A DNA stretch of 64,000 nucleotides from Prevotella sp. tc2-28 (GCF_900107705.1 NZ_FNRE01000003.1:1-64000); one strand, 5' to 3'. Shown: positions 47,570 through 56,628, counted from the stretch's first letter. Notes: generated by a model from the sequence alone, not told the origin. Program-made: numbers and translations.

Positions 47570-49597
47570 TTATTTCTTGATGCGGTAGATACGGAACGAC
47601 ATGGCAGGAAGCAGGTCGTTGATGACCGACTGCTTTTTACCTACCTCAACTGCCGCACTACCTTTCTTCGGTGTGATGAATTCAGGATGCTGGATGCTGT
47701 TCTCATCATCCAGACCCTGATGACTCAGCGTAAGTGTCTGAGCAGTTTCGGCACCTGTCATGTCCTTCAGATTCAGTGTGATGGACTGCTCGTTCTTCGA
47801 CGTATTGACCACCTTGACAATGACCTCGTTGGCATCTTTGTCATAGGCGGCTGAAGCAAAGAGTCCATTCTGACCTTCCTGGTTGGCGACAGGCTGAGGC
47901 TTGCCCTTTTTCGTCTTGGCTGGTGTGGTCAGCGAAAGAACATGCGTACCCTTGTTGGTGGCGTACATCTGCTGAACATAGTAGCTCACGGTCTTGAACA
48001 TCTGTGTCTGGTCGTACCAAATCTGGTCTGGACGCCATTGCCATCCGTCGACATGGGCGAAGAGCGGAGCAGGAGTCGTCATATGTACGATGTCGGCATT
48101 ACGCTCAAAGCCTGTCATGTGAGCAGCCTCCAAGATAGCAGCCTCGTAGTGGTTCCACTTCTTACCCTTGCCGTGACAGGCATACTCACCCGCAAACACC
48201 TTTGGTCCCTTGCGATCGTAAGAGTCGTAGCGGAGGCCATGGCTCAGGAACCATGCTTCATTACGATAATAGTGCTCGTCGTAGAGATCAACCTTCAGTT
48301 CCTTCATACGGGGTTGCAGCAGGTCGAAATCCCAACCCTCAGAGTTAGGGCCTGTGGTACCGATCAGTTTCAGCGTTGGATATTTGGCACGCAAGGCATC
48401 ACTAAACTTCTTCAGACGAGCCGTAAATACAGGACCAAAACCACCGTGAGCCTCATCATAGTCCCACTGCTCGTTACCAACACCCAAGAACTTCAGGTTA
48501 AAAGGAGCAGGGTGACCCATGTCGGCACGTACCTCACCCCACTTCGTAGTTACATCACCATTGGCAAACTCTACAAGGTCGAGAGCATCCTGGATATAGG
48601 AATCCAGGTCGTCAAGGGCCACATGCACACCAGGCTTGGTGGGGTTAGGGTTCTGGAATTGACAACTTAGGCCACATGAGATGACGGGCAATGGTTCGGC
48701 ACCGATGTCCTCAGCCAACTGAAAGAACTCAAAGAAACCCAGTCCATATGACTGATAGTAGTCGGGGAAGTAGCGGAAGTCAAAGGTATGTTCCCAGCGG
48801 TTCTGGTTCAGCGGACGGTTTTCTACAGGACCTACAGAGTTCTTCCACTGATAACGGGTTGTCAGGTCGGTACCCTCCACGATGCATCCACCAGGGAAAC
48901 GGAAGATACCCGGGCGTAGGTCTTCCAAAGCTTGTGCTAAGTCGCGACGCATTCCATTCTCACGGTTCTTATAGGTTTTGACAGGGAACAACGACACATG
49001 CTCCAGACAGACTTTGTTAGCACTATTCAGGAAAATGCGCAGTTTAGCATGCTTCAGTGTTTTCGAAGCAGTCAGTGTAACGGTGTATTTCTTCCATTCC
49101 TTGGAGGTGATATTCAGTTTCTGCTCAGCAAACTCTTGGCGTTCATCCATCGAATTCTCCTGAATGAGCTGGACACGGATGGCAGAATTACCCTTAGGAG
49201 CCTTGGCCCATACGGAGAAGCGGTAGCTCTCACCTTTCTTTACGCCAATGCCGAAGTACCCCTCATTCACCAGACCTGTGCGACGGTCGCGATGACCAGG
49301 ATTGCTCAATTCCACATAGTGCGGGCAACGCTCAAAGGGTCCGTCATCCTCCACCTCGACACGACCAAAGGCCTGCCATCCCATCAAGTGCTGAGGAAAC
49401 TCGAAGGAGCGGTTCTTCACCAGTTCACCATACAATCCGCCATCAGCGGCATAGTTGATGTCCTCGAAAAAAATACCATACATGGTCGATTGGATAGGCG
49501 CACCTAATTTCTTGGTACTTACATCCATCGTCATTTGTGCCATAGCGACAAGGGATATACCCATGACAACAGCCAATGATAAGAATCTTTTCTTCAT
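47570..49597 (-). CDS. GH51 alpha-L-arabinofuranosidase
   Basis: The 675-residue exported enzyme removes arabinofuranose from arabinan or arabinoxylan. Start is taken at MKKRFLSLAV (49597); the frame extends nine codons upstream but those precede the signal peptide. After the signal peptide (to about AMAQ) come the N-terminal barrel strand and a CBM4/9-like jelly roll (about 70-190), then the barrel with GIFRFPGGCIVEG, LGVGNEQWDYDEAH (acid/base Glu) and FAGEYACHG (nucleophile Glu), and a C-terminal beta-domain. It lies 36 bases after the GH43 gene in a two-gene operon without SusC/D. Confidence 0.93.
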   Translation of the reverse strand: MKKRFLSLAVVMGISLVAMAQMTMDVSTKKLGAPIQSTMYGIFFEDINYAADGGLYGELVKNRSFEFPQHLMGWQAFGRVEVEDDGPFERCPHYVELSNPGHRDRRTGLVNEGYFGIGVKKGESYRFSVWAKAPKGNSAIRVQLIQENSMDERQEFAEQKLNITSKEWKKYTVTLTASKTLKHAKLRIFLNSANKVCLEHVSLFPVKTYKNRENGMRRDLAQALEDLRPGIFRFPGGCIVEGTDLTTRYQWKNSVGPVENRPLNQNRWEHTFDFRYFPDYYQSYGLGFFEFFQLAEDIGAEPLPVISCGLSCQFQNPNPTKPGVHVALDDLDSYIQDALDLVEFANGDVTTKWGEVRADMGHPAPFNLKFLGVGNEQWDYDEAHGGFGPVFTARLKKFSDALRAKYPTLKLIGTTGPNSEGWDFDLLQPRMKELKVDLYDEHYYRNEAWFLSHGLRYDSYDRKGPKVFAGEYACHGKGKKWNHYEAAILEAAHMTGFERNADIVHMTTPAPLFAHVDGWQWRPDQIWYDQTQMFKTVSYYVQQMYATNKGTHVLSLTTPAKTKKGKPQPVANQEGQNGLFASAAYDKDANEVIVKVVNTSKNEQSITLNLKDMTGAETAQTLTLSHQGLDDENSIQHPEFITPKKGSAAVEVGKKQSVINDLLPAMSFRIYRIKK

Positions 49598-49633
49598 TTT
49601 CTTAGGTCTAATAAAGTTATACAAATGTTCATA

Positions 49634-51778
49634 TTATTCTTCCCAACGGAAAACAGCCCCATTACGACGGGCAGGGTCTACACCTGTAAAGTCCATAGAA
49701 TAAGGACTGCCCGTAGTAGGACTCTTGCCGATATATCGGTGGGTACGCATTGACATGAGCATAAACTCATGGTCAAGGTAGTCCTGCCACATAAACACCT
49801 CGGCTTTCGAAACATCAGTGGTCAGACGGACATCACCGGCAAGACCATAGCCAGCACAGAAAACGTAGCGACCGTCTTCACACTGGAGGATAACCTGTCC
49901 CTGTCCTTTATCAATGATACGAAAACGTGTTAACTTGGAATTGTCCTTGGCATAGGTGTCATGCAACAGGCCATGCTCCAGAGCAATAGCAGGACGACCT
50001 GTAGCAAGATTGATGATACGGAAACTCTTGCCGTAAGGAATATTACCCGAACGGTCAGCCTTGGGCTCTACGACAGTGAAATTGTCAAACTCTGCATAGC
50101 CACCCTGCTTGCCCTTGTGATTGAAAGCAAAGAGGGCGTGGCGCGAGCCTTGGAAGGTGATGAGCTGATAGCTTAAAGGCATCTCACGGCCTATCTGGTG
50201 ATAATCCTCGCCATTGAGCGAGTATTCATAGTGTGCCTGGTCATGGTCATAGTCACCTACCATGCGCAACCAAACTTTTTTGATGGTCCCGTCTGTTGCG
50301 GCGATACCTAAGGTCACAGTATCGTTGACTGCTTGTTCGAAACAGCGCAGATGCAGGCGAGAGTCATCCTTGGTGACCCCTATCCACGAGCAAGGCACAT
50401 TGATGTTGCCCAGTCCGGCGACGTCGCCATCCTTCATACCTTGAACATACAGTTCGACGGTAGCGACGCTGGCAGGACCAATAACGCGCTGTGTCAACGT
50501 GTTGCGGGCCCACATCAGCTGTTCGGCAGGCATTGACTGCAGGCGCAGACGGCCATTTTTCAGGCTCCACTTGGTGTCATCAGGATTGTGGTTCCATTGC
50601 CAAATAGGCTTCAAAGAAGTGAGAGGTGAATGGCGAGAGGTGAGTGAATAGTTGAAGTTGTCCGAGCGGTCGTATGGTGCATGAGGTTGGAAAATCCTTT
50701 CTTCTTGCTCCTTACCTCTCACTTCTATCTGAGGCTTTAGCCACGTGCGAGGAGCACGTCCGAGGTTACCTTCCAGTCCCAACATGGGCCATCCGTCTTT
50801 CCATGTAATCGGTGCCAGTGTCACCGTACGGCCGATGGAATGGAAGTCCATCATCAGTAAAGCCCACCATTGACCGTTCTGATCTTCGACAATGCCCCCC
50901 TGATGAATATTGGTACAAGCAGTAGCATCCTTGTCAACAGCAGGAAGACCAAACGGCGTGCCATCCTCACCAATGCGGTATTTCACACCACGAGGGACTT
51001 GTGTCAGTGGAGCTGCATGATAGCCAAACGTCTCGTCGGCAGTGATGGTGATGGTCTCGTAAGGTCCCCAGATACTCTTAGACCGCGAACAGAGGGTTCG
51101 TCCATTAGGTTTATAATCGGTAGAGATAAGGTAGTACATACCATTGATCTTATACATGTGGTGTCCCTCTCCAACTGCATTACCCTCAGGAATGATGACA
51201 CGCTCTGTTTCCTCTTTCGGTCCGCTCATGTCGGGTTTCAGTTCTGTACACTTCACCTCTCCATATCCATGAATGGCATATATTTTTCCATCGTCATCGA
51301 AGAGCACAGAAAGGTCGTAGATACGGCCCTGCATGTTATGATGTTTCCATGGTCCACGGATATCCTTTGAGGTATAACATTGGAGCCCTTTACCGTTGAC
51401 ATTCGTAAAAACATAAAACTGTCCGTTTGCACAACGGATGGCTGGTGCCCATACACCCTGGCCATAAATCTCTTTATGGTTTTTCAGCGAAAACGCCTCA
51501 TCGTCAAAATCGAAACGGTCAAAGCAATAGCTGATATTTTCCCAGTTAACCAAATCCTTGGAATGCAGGATGACAAGGCCTGGAACGGCATGCATTGTAG
51601 TACCCGCCAGATAATAGTCATCACCCACACGAAGGATGTCTGGGTCGGAGAACTCGTCATAGAACAACGGATTCGTAAAGGTTCCATTTCCATTATCAGC
51701 AGTCCATGAAGTCTGAGCACTTGCCGTGGGCAAATGAGAAATTAGAATAAAAAATGTGAGAATGATTATTTGTTTCAT
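49634..51778 (-). CDS. GH43 glycoside hydrolase with C-terminal accessory domains
   Basis: The 714-residue exported protein has a signal peptide ending ASAQ. The five-bladed GH43 propeller (about 30-330) shows NPLFYDEFSDPDILRVGDDY (catalytic base Asp), RIYDLSVLFDDDG and AVGEGHHMYKINGMYYL (acid Glu). A beta-sandwich like the GH43 C2 domain follows (about 390-570), and the last 140 residues look like a beta-trefoil or similar carbohydrate-binding domain. Beta-xylosidase or alpha-L-arabinofuranosidase activity is likely; sequence alone does not decide. With GH51 downstream the operon probably strips arabinose side chains from plant glycans. Confidence 0.9.
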   Translation of the reverse strand: MKQIIILTFFILISHLPTASAQTSWTADNGNGTFTNPLFYDEFSDPDILRVGDDYYLAGTTMHAVPGLVILHSKDLVNWENISYCFDRFDFDDEAFSLKNHKEIYGQGVWAPAIRCANGQFYVFTNVNGKGLQCYTSKDIRGPWKHHNMQGRIYDLSVLFDDDGKIYAIHGYGEVKCTELKPDMSGPKEETERVIIPEGNAVGEGHHMYKINGMYYLISTDYKPNGRTLCSRSKSIWGPYETITITADETFGYHAAPLTQVPRGVKYRIGEDGTPFGLPAVDKDATACTNIHQGGIVEDQNGQWWALLMMDFHSIGRTVTLAPITWKDGWPMLGLEGNLGRAPRTWLKPQIEVRGKEQEERIFQPHAPYDRSDNFNYSLTSRHSPLTSLKPIWQWNHNPDDTKWSLKNGRLRLQSMPAEQLMWARNTLTQRVIGPASVATVELYVQGMKDGDVAGLGNINVPCSWIGVTKDDSRLHLRCFEQAVNDTVTLGIAATDGTIKKVWLRMVGDYDHDQAHYEYSLNGEDYHQIGREMPLSYQLITFQGSRHALFAFNHKGKQGGYAEFDNFTVVEPKADRSGNIPYGKSFRIINLATGRPAIALEHGLLHDTYAKDNSKLTRFRIIDKGQGQVILQCEDGRYVFCAGYGLAGDVRLTTDVSKAEVFMWQDYLDHEFMLMSMRTHRYIGKSPTTGSPYSMDFTGVDPARRNGAVFRWEE

Positions 51779-51903
51779 AATTCGCTATTATCTAATCGTT
51801 TTTAAAACGCTTTGTACCTTTAGGTCAAAGAATTAAATAGTCTGCACTCCAAAGGAAGGGCTGCTAAACAATAACAAAGGCTCCTTTATGCTCAATTTTG
51901 GAA

Positions 51904-51935
51904 CAAAGATAGTGTTTTTTTGTGATAACACCAAA
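51904..51935 (-). promoter_or_regulatory. Promoter of the GH43-GH51 operon
   Basis: On the minus strand: TTTG (51932-51935), 20 bases, TATCTTTG (51904-51911), a full consensus match. The untranslated leader is about 120 bases. Confidence 0.8.
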
Positions 51936-51948
51936 TCATTTTGCGCTT

Positions 51949-51983
51949 TTAGGGAAATTCCCCTCTTCGATTAGGGAAAATCC
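51949..51983. promoter_or_regulatory. Direct repeat upstream of the Gly-rich protein promoter
   Basis: TTAGGGAAATTCC (51949-51961) and TTAGGGAAAATCC (51971-51983) are 22 bases apart, two helical turns, and end directly at the -33 element (51984-51987). This arrangement suits a dimeric activator on one DNA face; LytTR-type regulators bind direct repeats with this period. Confidence 0.5.
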
Positions 51984-52015
51984 TTTGTTATATCATTATT
52001 TTCTGTCTACTTTTG
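51984..52015 (+). promoter_or_regulatory. Promoter of the Gly-rich protein gene
   Basis: TTTG (51984-51987), 20 bases, TACTTTTG (52008-52015). The match is full. It overlaps an upstream in-frame ATG at 52013 and so fixes the start of the gene at 52043. Confidence 0.8.
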
Positions 52016-52042
52016 CATCGTGAACAAATAAAACCAACGATT

Positions 52043-53002
52043 ATGAAGAAGATCATGATAGCCCTTACAATTATACTGACAATGGCAGCAACGGGCAAGG
52101 CAATGAGTTATGAACAGGCTCGCAACGAAGCATTGTTTCTAACAGACAAAATGGCATACGAGTTGAACTTGACGGACGAACAGTATGAGGCAGCCTACGA
52201 AATCAACCTCGACTACCTGATGGGTGTGACGAGCTACGATGATGTATATGGTAACTACTGGGAGCGCCGTAACCTGGACATGAGCTATGTACTATTGGAT
52301 TGGCAGTGGCGCACATTCTGTGCTGCCAGCTACTTCTATCGCCCACTCTACTGGCGTGACGGTTTCTGGCATTTTGGCATCTACGCCCGCTATCCACACC
52401 GTGACTACTTCTACTTCGGACGTCCTGTATTCTACGCCAGCTATCGTGGTGGACATGCCTGGCACGTCATTGGTGGACGAGGCTACTACTATGGTCGTCG
52501 TGAGCATTTCCGCCCTGTAGGACGCACGCATTTCGGCATGCTGGACCGTTGGAACCGTGGTGATTTCCACCACAGCCGTGGGCCCGTCACCCGTTATCGT
52601 GACAACTACGGAGGTGTGCGCCACAGTTCTACACGTACCACTGTAAACCGTAACAGTGGTTCATTTACCGACCGTGGTTCTTTCCATCGCAACGGCACTT
52701 TCCACAATGGTGGAGTTCGCAGTACAAACCCACGTACTGGAGCAAGCGGCTCATATAGCGGTGGTGGCTCTTTTGGAGGAAGCCATAACGGTGGTGGATC
52801 ATTCGGAGGAAATCACAGCGGTCGCACAGGTGGAGGCTCTTTTGGAGGCAGCACTAGCGGTCGCACAGGAGGAGGTTCATTCGGCAGTGGCGCTACCCGT
52901 AGCATGAGCAGCGGTTCCTTTGGAGGAGGTCACCGCAGCAGCGGAGGCAGCCAGGGAGGCGGTCACAGCAGCAGAGGCGGTGCTTTCAGCAGAGGTCGTT
53001 AA
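52043..53002 (+). CDS. Secreted protein with Gly/Ser/His-rich repetitive tail
   Basis: The 319-residue product has a signal peptide (about 1-21, ending GKAM), a region with YEQARNEALFLTDKMAYELNL and LTDEQYEAAYEINLDY (about 22-60), an aromatic- and Arg-rich middle (about 75-190) and a low-complexity tail with GGGSFGG units (about 225-319). The frame opens ten codons earlier at 52013, but that ATG lies inside the -7 box, so 52043 is used. I do not recognise the family. The first part resembles helical segments of small periplasmic stress proteins; the tail may be surface-exposed. Its 3' end overlaps the convergent phosphatase frame by 126 bases. Confidence 0.75.
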   Translation: MKKIMIALTIILTMAATGKAMSYEQARNEALFLTDKMAYELNLTDEQYEAAYEINLDYLMGVTSYDDVYGNYWERRNLDMSYVLLDWQWRTFCAASYFYRPLYWRDGFWHFGIYARYPHRDYFYFGRPVFYASYRGGHAWHVIGGRGYYYGRREHFRPVGRTHFGMLDRWNRGDFHHSRGPVTRYRDNYGGVRHSSTRTTVNRNSGSFTDRGSFHRNGTFHNGGVRSTNPRTGASGSYSGGGSFGGSHNGGGSFGGNHSGRTGGGSFGGSTSGRTGGGSFGSGATRSMSSGSFGGGHRSSGGSQGGGHSSRGGAFSRGR

Positions 53003-53500
53003 CAGACGAACTTCAGCATTCATCATTCGCTGCACCTCACGCATCGTACACCTTGCATAAACGGCTAAGATAGCTTTGTTGATGATACCATGACCAACGG
53101 CCACTACTCGTTTCCCCGGGTATGTGGCCGTTAGATATAACAGAAAGTCGCGAGCTCTCAACAGCAAAGTTTCCTCACTTTCTATATCATCAGGCCACAC
53201 CTCACCTTTCAATTCAGGAATATAGCGTCCCGTAAATCCACCCCAGTCGCGTTCACGCAACAAGGGTGTTGTCTCGACAGGTAACCCATGAGGTGCAGCA
53301 ATAAACGCTGCTGTCTGGATGGCGCGATGCAAATCACTGGCCACTACAGCGTCAATGGTCTCTTTAGCCAAGCGTTGAGCCACTTGCTGCGCCTGTTCGA
53401 TTCCCTGCTCATTCAGTTCACCTTGTGTCTGTCCCTGCATGATTTGCCGTGCATTATCAACGGTTTCACCATGTCGAACCAAAAAAATTGTTGTCTTCAT
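52877..53500 (-). CDS. Histidine phosphatase (phosphoglycerate mutase-like)
   Basis: The 207-residue cytoplasmic protein has IFLVRHGETVDN at the start (catalytic His in RHGE), LRERDWGGFTG and VVAVGHGIINKAIL (second His). Start is taken at MKTTIFLV (53500); the open frame reaches 53545, but that would cross the promoter. Residues to about 167 (MNAEVRLLTT) cover the normal family length. The remaining 40 residues are almost only Ser, Ala and Thr and are the antisense reading of the Gly-rich repeats of the convergent gene. Substrate unknown. Confidence 0.88.
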   Translation of the reverse strand: MKTTIFLVRHGETVDNARQIMQGQTQGELNEQGIEQAQQVAQRLAKETIDAVVASDLHRAIQTAAFIAAPHGLPVETTPLLRERDWGGFTGRYIPELKGEVWPDDIESEETLLLRARDFLLYLTATYPGKRVVAVGHGIINKAILAVYARCTMREVQRMMNAEVRLLTTSAESTASAAVTASLAASAAAVTSSKGTAAHATGSATAE

Positions 53501-53504
53501 GCAT

Positions 53505-53533
53505 GCAAAGATACGAAAAATTTGTATCTTTGC
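53505..53533. promoter_or_regulatory. Palindromic divergent promoter pair
   Basis: GCAAAGATAC (53505-53514) and GTATCTTTGC (53524-53533) are perfect complements around nine bases. Each arm holds a TATCTTTG -7 box, one for the leftward phosphatase and one for the rightward DUF308 gene. No -33 match is seen for either. The leftward transcript would begin at or next to its ATG. Confidence 0.6.
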
Positions 53534-53557
53534 CCCCAGAATCATAAAAAAACAAAT

Positions 53558-54265
53558 ATGAAGATTTTTCAGAGTTCCATTTTCCGAGCATTATGTGCCA
53601 TTGTGGTTGGTGCACTGCTTATCAAGTATCCGCAAGACGGAGTTACATGGCTGACAATAGCTATTGGGGTGCTTTTCCTGTTATCGGGCATCATTTCCGT
53701 GATGGCTTATCTGAATGCAAAGAAACACGAAGGTGAATATACGATTACTGACAGCCAGGGGCGTATCGTTTCCGGAGGTCAGCCCACCTTTCCTATCGTG
53801 GGAGCCGGTAGCGTCATCTTAGGACTGGTTCTGGCCTTGTCACCTCATGTATTTGTCAATGGTTTGATGTATATCCTTGGTGCCATCATGATTCTAGGCG
53901 GTATCAACCAACTGATGAACCTGGTTTCTGCCCGTCGATTGGGCAAAGTTTCATTCGGCTTTTGGATTGCCCCATCCATCATCTTCATCACGGGCCTATT
54001 TGTTGTCTTGAAGCCCATGGAGACTGCTGAATTGCCTCTGCTCATATTAGGTTGGTGTTCATTGCTCTACGGAATAACTGAACTCATCAACGCCTTGAAA
54101 ATTCGCAGTATTCGCAAATTGGCAGAACGTCAGCAAGAGGAGTCTGAACGTCTGAACCAGCAGGATACTGCCGTAGAAATCAGTTCTGAAATCAACAAGT
54201 CACAAGAAGAGAGTACCCCTACCTCAGAAGAAAAGGAGGAGGAGTACCCTGATTTTATCGGATAG
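53558..54265 (+). CDS. DUF308 (HdeD-like) membrane protein
   Basis: The 235-residue inner-membrane protein has six hydrophobic segments in three pairs (from FRALCAIVVGALLIKYP to LLILGWCSLLYGITELINAL), the repeat pattern of DUF308/HdeD proteins, and an acidic cytoplasmic tail with many Glu and Gln (about 185-235). Start is taken at MKIFQSSIF (53558); the open frame extends 90 codons upstream but runs antisense through the phosphatase gene. HdeD of enterics is linked to acid resistance; here the role is unknown. Confidence 0.88.
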   Translation: MKIFQSSIFRALCAIVVGALLIKYPQDGVTWLTIAIGVLFLLSGIISVMAYLNAKKHEGEYTITDSQGRIVSGGQPTFPIVGAGSVILGLVLALSPHVFVNGLMYILGAIMILGGINQLMNLVSARRLGKVSFGFWIAPSIIFITGLFVVLKPMETAELPLLILGWCSLLYGITELINALKIRSIRKLAERQQEESERLNQQDTAVEISSEINKSQEESTPTSEEKEEEYPDFIG

Positions 54266-54275
54266 CGACCAATCT

Positions 54276-54890
54276 CTACACGTTGGTCACAATACCTTCG
54301 ATGTAGGTCTTTAGGATATGTATGCCGGTCTTATTCTCATGTCCCCAGGGGATGATAAGATCGGCATATTTCTTTGTAGGTTCTATGAACTGCTGGTGCA
54401 TGGGCTTGAGCACTTTCTCATACCGGTCGAGTACCATATCTACGGTTCGTCCACGCTCCACTACATCACGTCGGATATTACGGATAAGACGTACGTCATC
54501 ATCAGTATCCACAAAAATTTTAAGGTCCATCATGTCACGCAACTTCTTATAATGCAGCGTCATAATGCCCTCTAGGATGATAACAGGCTTCGGTTCTACA
54601 TGTACAGTTTCTGGCAGACGGTTGGAAATGACGTATGAATAGGTAGGCTGCTCAATAGCCTCACCATTTTTCAACATTTTGATATGCTCCGTCAACAGTT
54701 TCCAGTCAAAGGCATCAGGATGGTCGAAGTTGATGGCCTTCCGTTCCTCGTCTGTCATTCCTGTAGTATCATTATAGTACGAATCAAGAGGAACAACTGC
54801 TGCGCAATGGGGAGGCAGAACTTTGGCAATTTTCTTTACGACGGTCGTCTTGCCTGAACCTGTACCGCCCGCAATTCCTATAATATACAT
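54276..54890 (-). CDS. udk: Uridine kinase
   Basis: The 204-residue cytoplasmic enzyme phosphorylates uridine and cytidine in nucleoside salvage. The P-loop GIAGGTGSGKTT is at 5-16, followed by PLDSYYND, NFDHPDAFDW and VIILEGIMTLH, all typical of Udk. It is the last gene of a leftward three-gene operon and overlaps the UDG-fold gene by 13 bases. Salvage of nucleosides fits the nuclease set found further right. Confidence 0.95.
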   Translation of the reverse strand: MYIIGIAGGTGSGKTTVVKKIAKVLPPHCAAVVPLDSYYNDTTGMTDEERKAINFDHPDAFDWKLLTEHIKMLKNGEAIEQPTYSYVISNRLPETVHVEPKPVIILEGIMTLHYKKLRDMMDLKIFVDTDDDVRLIRNIRRDVVERGRTVDMVLDRYEKVLKPMHQQFIEPTKKYADLIIPWGHENKTGIHILKTYIEGIVTNV

Positions 54891-55465
54891 TCTTTTTTAA
54901 ATAAGAAATTAAACACTTTCTGATATGCCTCCGCCTTTCGTTCGACAGCCATTGGGTAGGCACGCGAACTACTTGGCATCCGATAAAGGCGCATTCTCCG
55001 ATGATCGAATTCGAACTCAGTATAGTCACCCACTTGAGGTTCCTCCATATGGAACTGTCGACAAGCAATTGTGGTTGCCAACTGTCCAGCTGTCAAAATT
55101 GCCTGGCACGCTGGTATTTTGCGAACCATCTCCGCCAGATTGGTCTCCTCCACGATGTCCAAGTCCTTATCGCTGGCTGTATTCTTAGTACGAATAATGC
55201 GTGTGGCTGTATCATACATGGCAATCCCCTTCTCTTTTAGAAATGCCACGATGTTGTCGATATCGTAAGTCTTCTCCTTTAATCTGACAAAGTACATCTT
55301 GTCACCAAAGAAACAGATGCCCATGATGCGCCACATATCATTGGTAAAATTGGGATAATAGAACTTCATAGCCCATCGTTTCTCTGCCGGTGGGAAAGTG
55401 CCTAGCATCAACAACTTTGCATTCAATGGCAGAAAAGGTTCAAAAGGATGGTGCTCTATCTCCAT
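54878..55465 (-). CDS. Uracil-DNA glycosylase superfamily protein
   Basis: The 195-residue protein begins EIEHHPFEPFLPLNAKLLML and GTFPPAEKRWAMKFYYPN, the water-activating loop and Phe/Tyr pocket pattern of the UDG/MUG superfamily in the form common in Bacteroidota, and later has ILTAGQLATT and MPSSSRAYPM. It may remove damaged bases, but members of this subgroup are mostly uncharacterised. It overlaps udk by 13 bases and the upstream gene by one. Confidence 0.82.
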   Translation of the reverse strand: MEIEHHPFEPFLPLNAKLLMLGTFPPAEKRWAMKFYYPNFTNDMWRIMGICFFGDKMYFVRLKEKTYDIDNIVAFLKEKGIAMYDTATRIIRTKNTASDKDLDIVEETNLAEMVRKIPACQAILTAGQLATTIACRQFHMEEPQVGDYTEFEFDHRRMRLYRMPSSSRAYPMAVERKAEAYQKVFNFLFKKECIL

Positions 55466-56517
55466 TATTTCTGCTCTTTTACCAGATATACTAGTGTTGG
55501 CAGGTGATCGCTATAACCGTTGAGCCATACGCCACCAGCATGGGTACGCAACGTATTTCCCTTATACTTTCCTTCTTGCTGGAACAAGTAGTCACGACGG
55601 AATATCTGAGGTTGCCACAACTTCAATGTCGAATAGTCGCGCTGTCCTTTCTGGTTCAACAGCGAGTTCGACAAGATAATCTGGTCGAAAAGGTTCCAGG
55701 CACCATCATACATCAATGTTCCCGTTCCACTGGCATGGATATCCCAGAAAGGATTATATAGGTCAGCCTGTTCCTTGACTTCTTCAATCTTACGCTTGGC
55801 ACCCAATGCAACAGACATTGAGGGATCCTTCGGGTCGTCGTTCATATCACCCATGATGAAAAGCTTCACCTGAGGGTCCTCAGCAATCAGCGAGTCCTTT
55901 ACTACACGTATCTGTTTGCCTCCCAATTCGCGGTAATAAGAGGAGGCTCCACGGGAAGGCAAGTGGTTGACAATGATGGTGACATGCTCGTTAGCCATTG
56001 TTCCACTAACCACAAGGAAACCACGTGTAGCTCGCATGGAGTCTTTCGGCAAATCATAGACATAAGGCACCAATTTGACATTACGCACTGTGAAGAGTGA
56101 CGGATTGTAAAGCAAACCGCAGTCAACCCCGCGTTGGTCTGGACCTTCAATATGACAGAACTGGAAATTGCGGGCCTTCAAGACATCCTGATTACACAAG
56201 TCCGTCAGACACTTGGCATTTTCAACCTCAGAGACACCGATAGCAGCACATCCCACAAGAGGCAACTTGTCGGTACCCATCTCGGAGAGCACGCGTGCCA
56301 TGTTACGCAACTTGCTCGTATACTTTAGCCCTGACCATTTGTTGCGTCCATCGGGCAGATACTCATAGTCGTTCTTTCCAGCATCGTGACAAGTATCAAA
56401 CAGGTTCTCAAGGTTATAGAATCCAATAGCATAGACCGAGAATTTCTTCTCCTGGGCTTGCGCATTCAACGTTCCTGCCAGGAACATGACGGCGAGAAGG
56501 GATAGTAATTTTTTCAT
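55465..56517 (-). CDS. Exported endonuclease/exonuclease/phosphatase-family protein
   Basis: The 350-residue protein has a signal peptide ending AQAQ (about 1-22) and the EEP (DNase I-like) fold: FYNLENLFDT at the start, AAIGVSEVENAK (metal-binding Glu), IVNHLPSRG, IMGDMNDDPKDPSM and GYSDHLPTLVYL (catalytic His). It is exported, so an extracytoplasmic nuclease or phosphodiesterase role is likely. First gene of the operon with the UDG-fold gene and udk. Confidence 0.9.
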   Translation of the reverse strand: MKKLLSLLAVMFLAGTLNAQAQEKKFSVYAIGFYNLENLFDTCHDAGKNDYEYLPDGRNKWSGLKYTSKLRNMARVLSEMGTDKLPLVGCAAIGVSEVENAKCLTDLCNQDVLKARNFQFCHIEGPDQRGVDCGLLYNPSLFTVRNVKLVPYVYDLPKDSMRATRGFLVVSGTMANEHVTIIVNHLPSRGASSYYRELGGKQIRVVKDSLIAEDPQVKLFIMGDMNDDPKDPSMSVALGAKRKIEEVKEQADLYNPFWDIHASGTGTLMYDGAWNLFDQIILSNSLLNQKGQRDYSTLKLWQPQIFRRDYLFQQEGKYKGNTLRTHAGGVWLNGYSDHLPTLVYLVKEQK

Positions 56518-56537
56518 ATGCTTATAGTTTTATGTTG

Positions 56538-56545
56538 CGAAGATA
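56538..56545 (-). promoter_or_regulatory. -7 box of the EEP-UDG-udk operon
   Basis: The minus strand reads TATCTTCG, seven of eight bases of the consensus, about 20 bases before the ATG. Confidence 0.4.
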
Positions 56546-56620
56546 GGCATAATTTTTGAGATAATCTAATATTTTTAAAAAAAAGATACGAAAACATAGC
56601 TATTTTTTCTTTTTATTCGT

Positions 56621-56628
56621 TAACTTTG
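56621..56628 (+). promoter_or_regulatory. -7 box of the TonB receptor operon
   Basis: TAACTTTG matches TAnnTTTG, 36 bases before the ATG at 56665; no -33 element is clear. Confidence 0.45.

Noticed and set aside
47942-48670. A 242-codon rightward open frame inside the GH51 gene
   Set aside because: Antisense shadow of a well-supported enzyme gene; no recognisable domain.
54267-54288. Hairpin GACCAA/TTGGTC between DUF308 and udk genes as terminator
   Set aside because: Six base pairs with a 10-base loop and no T-run on either side; too weak to call.
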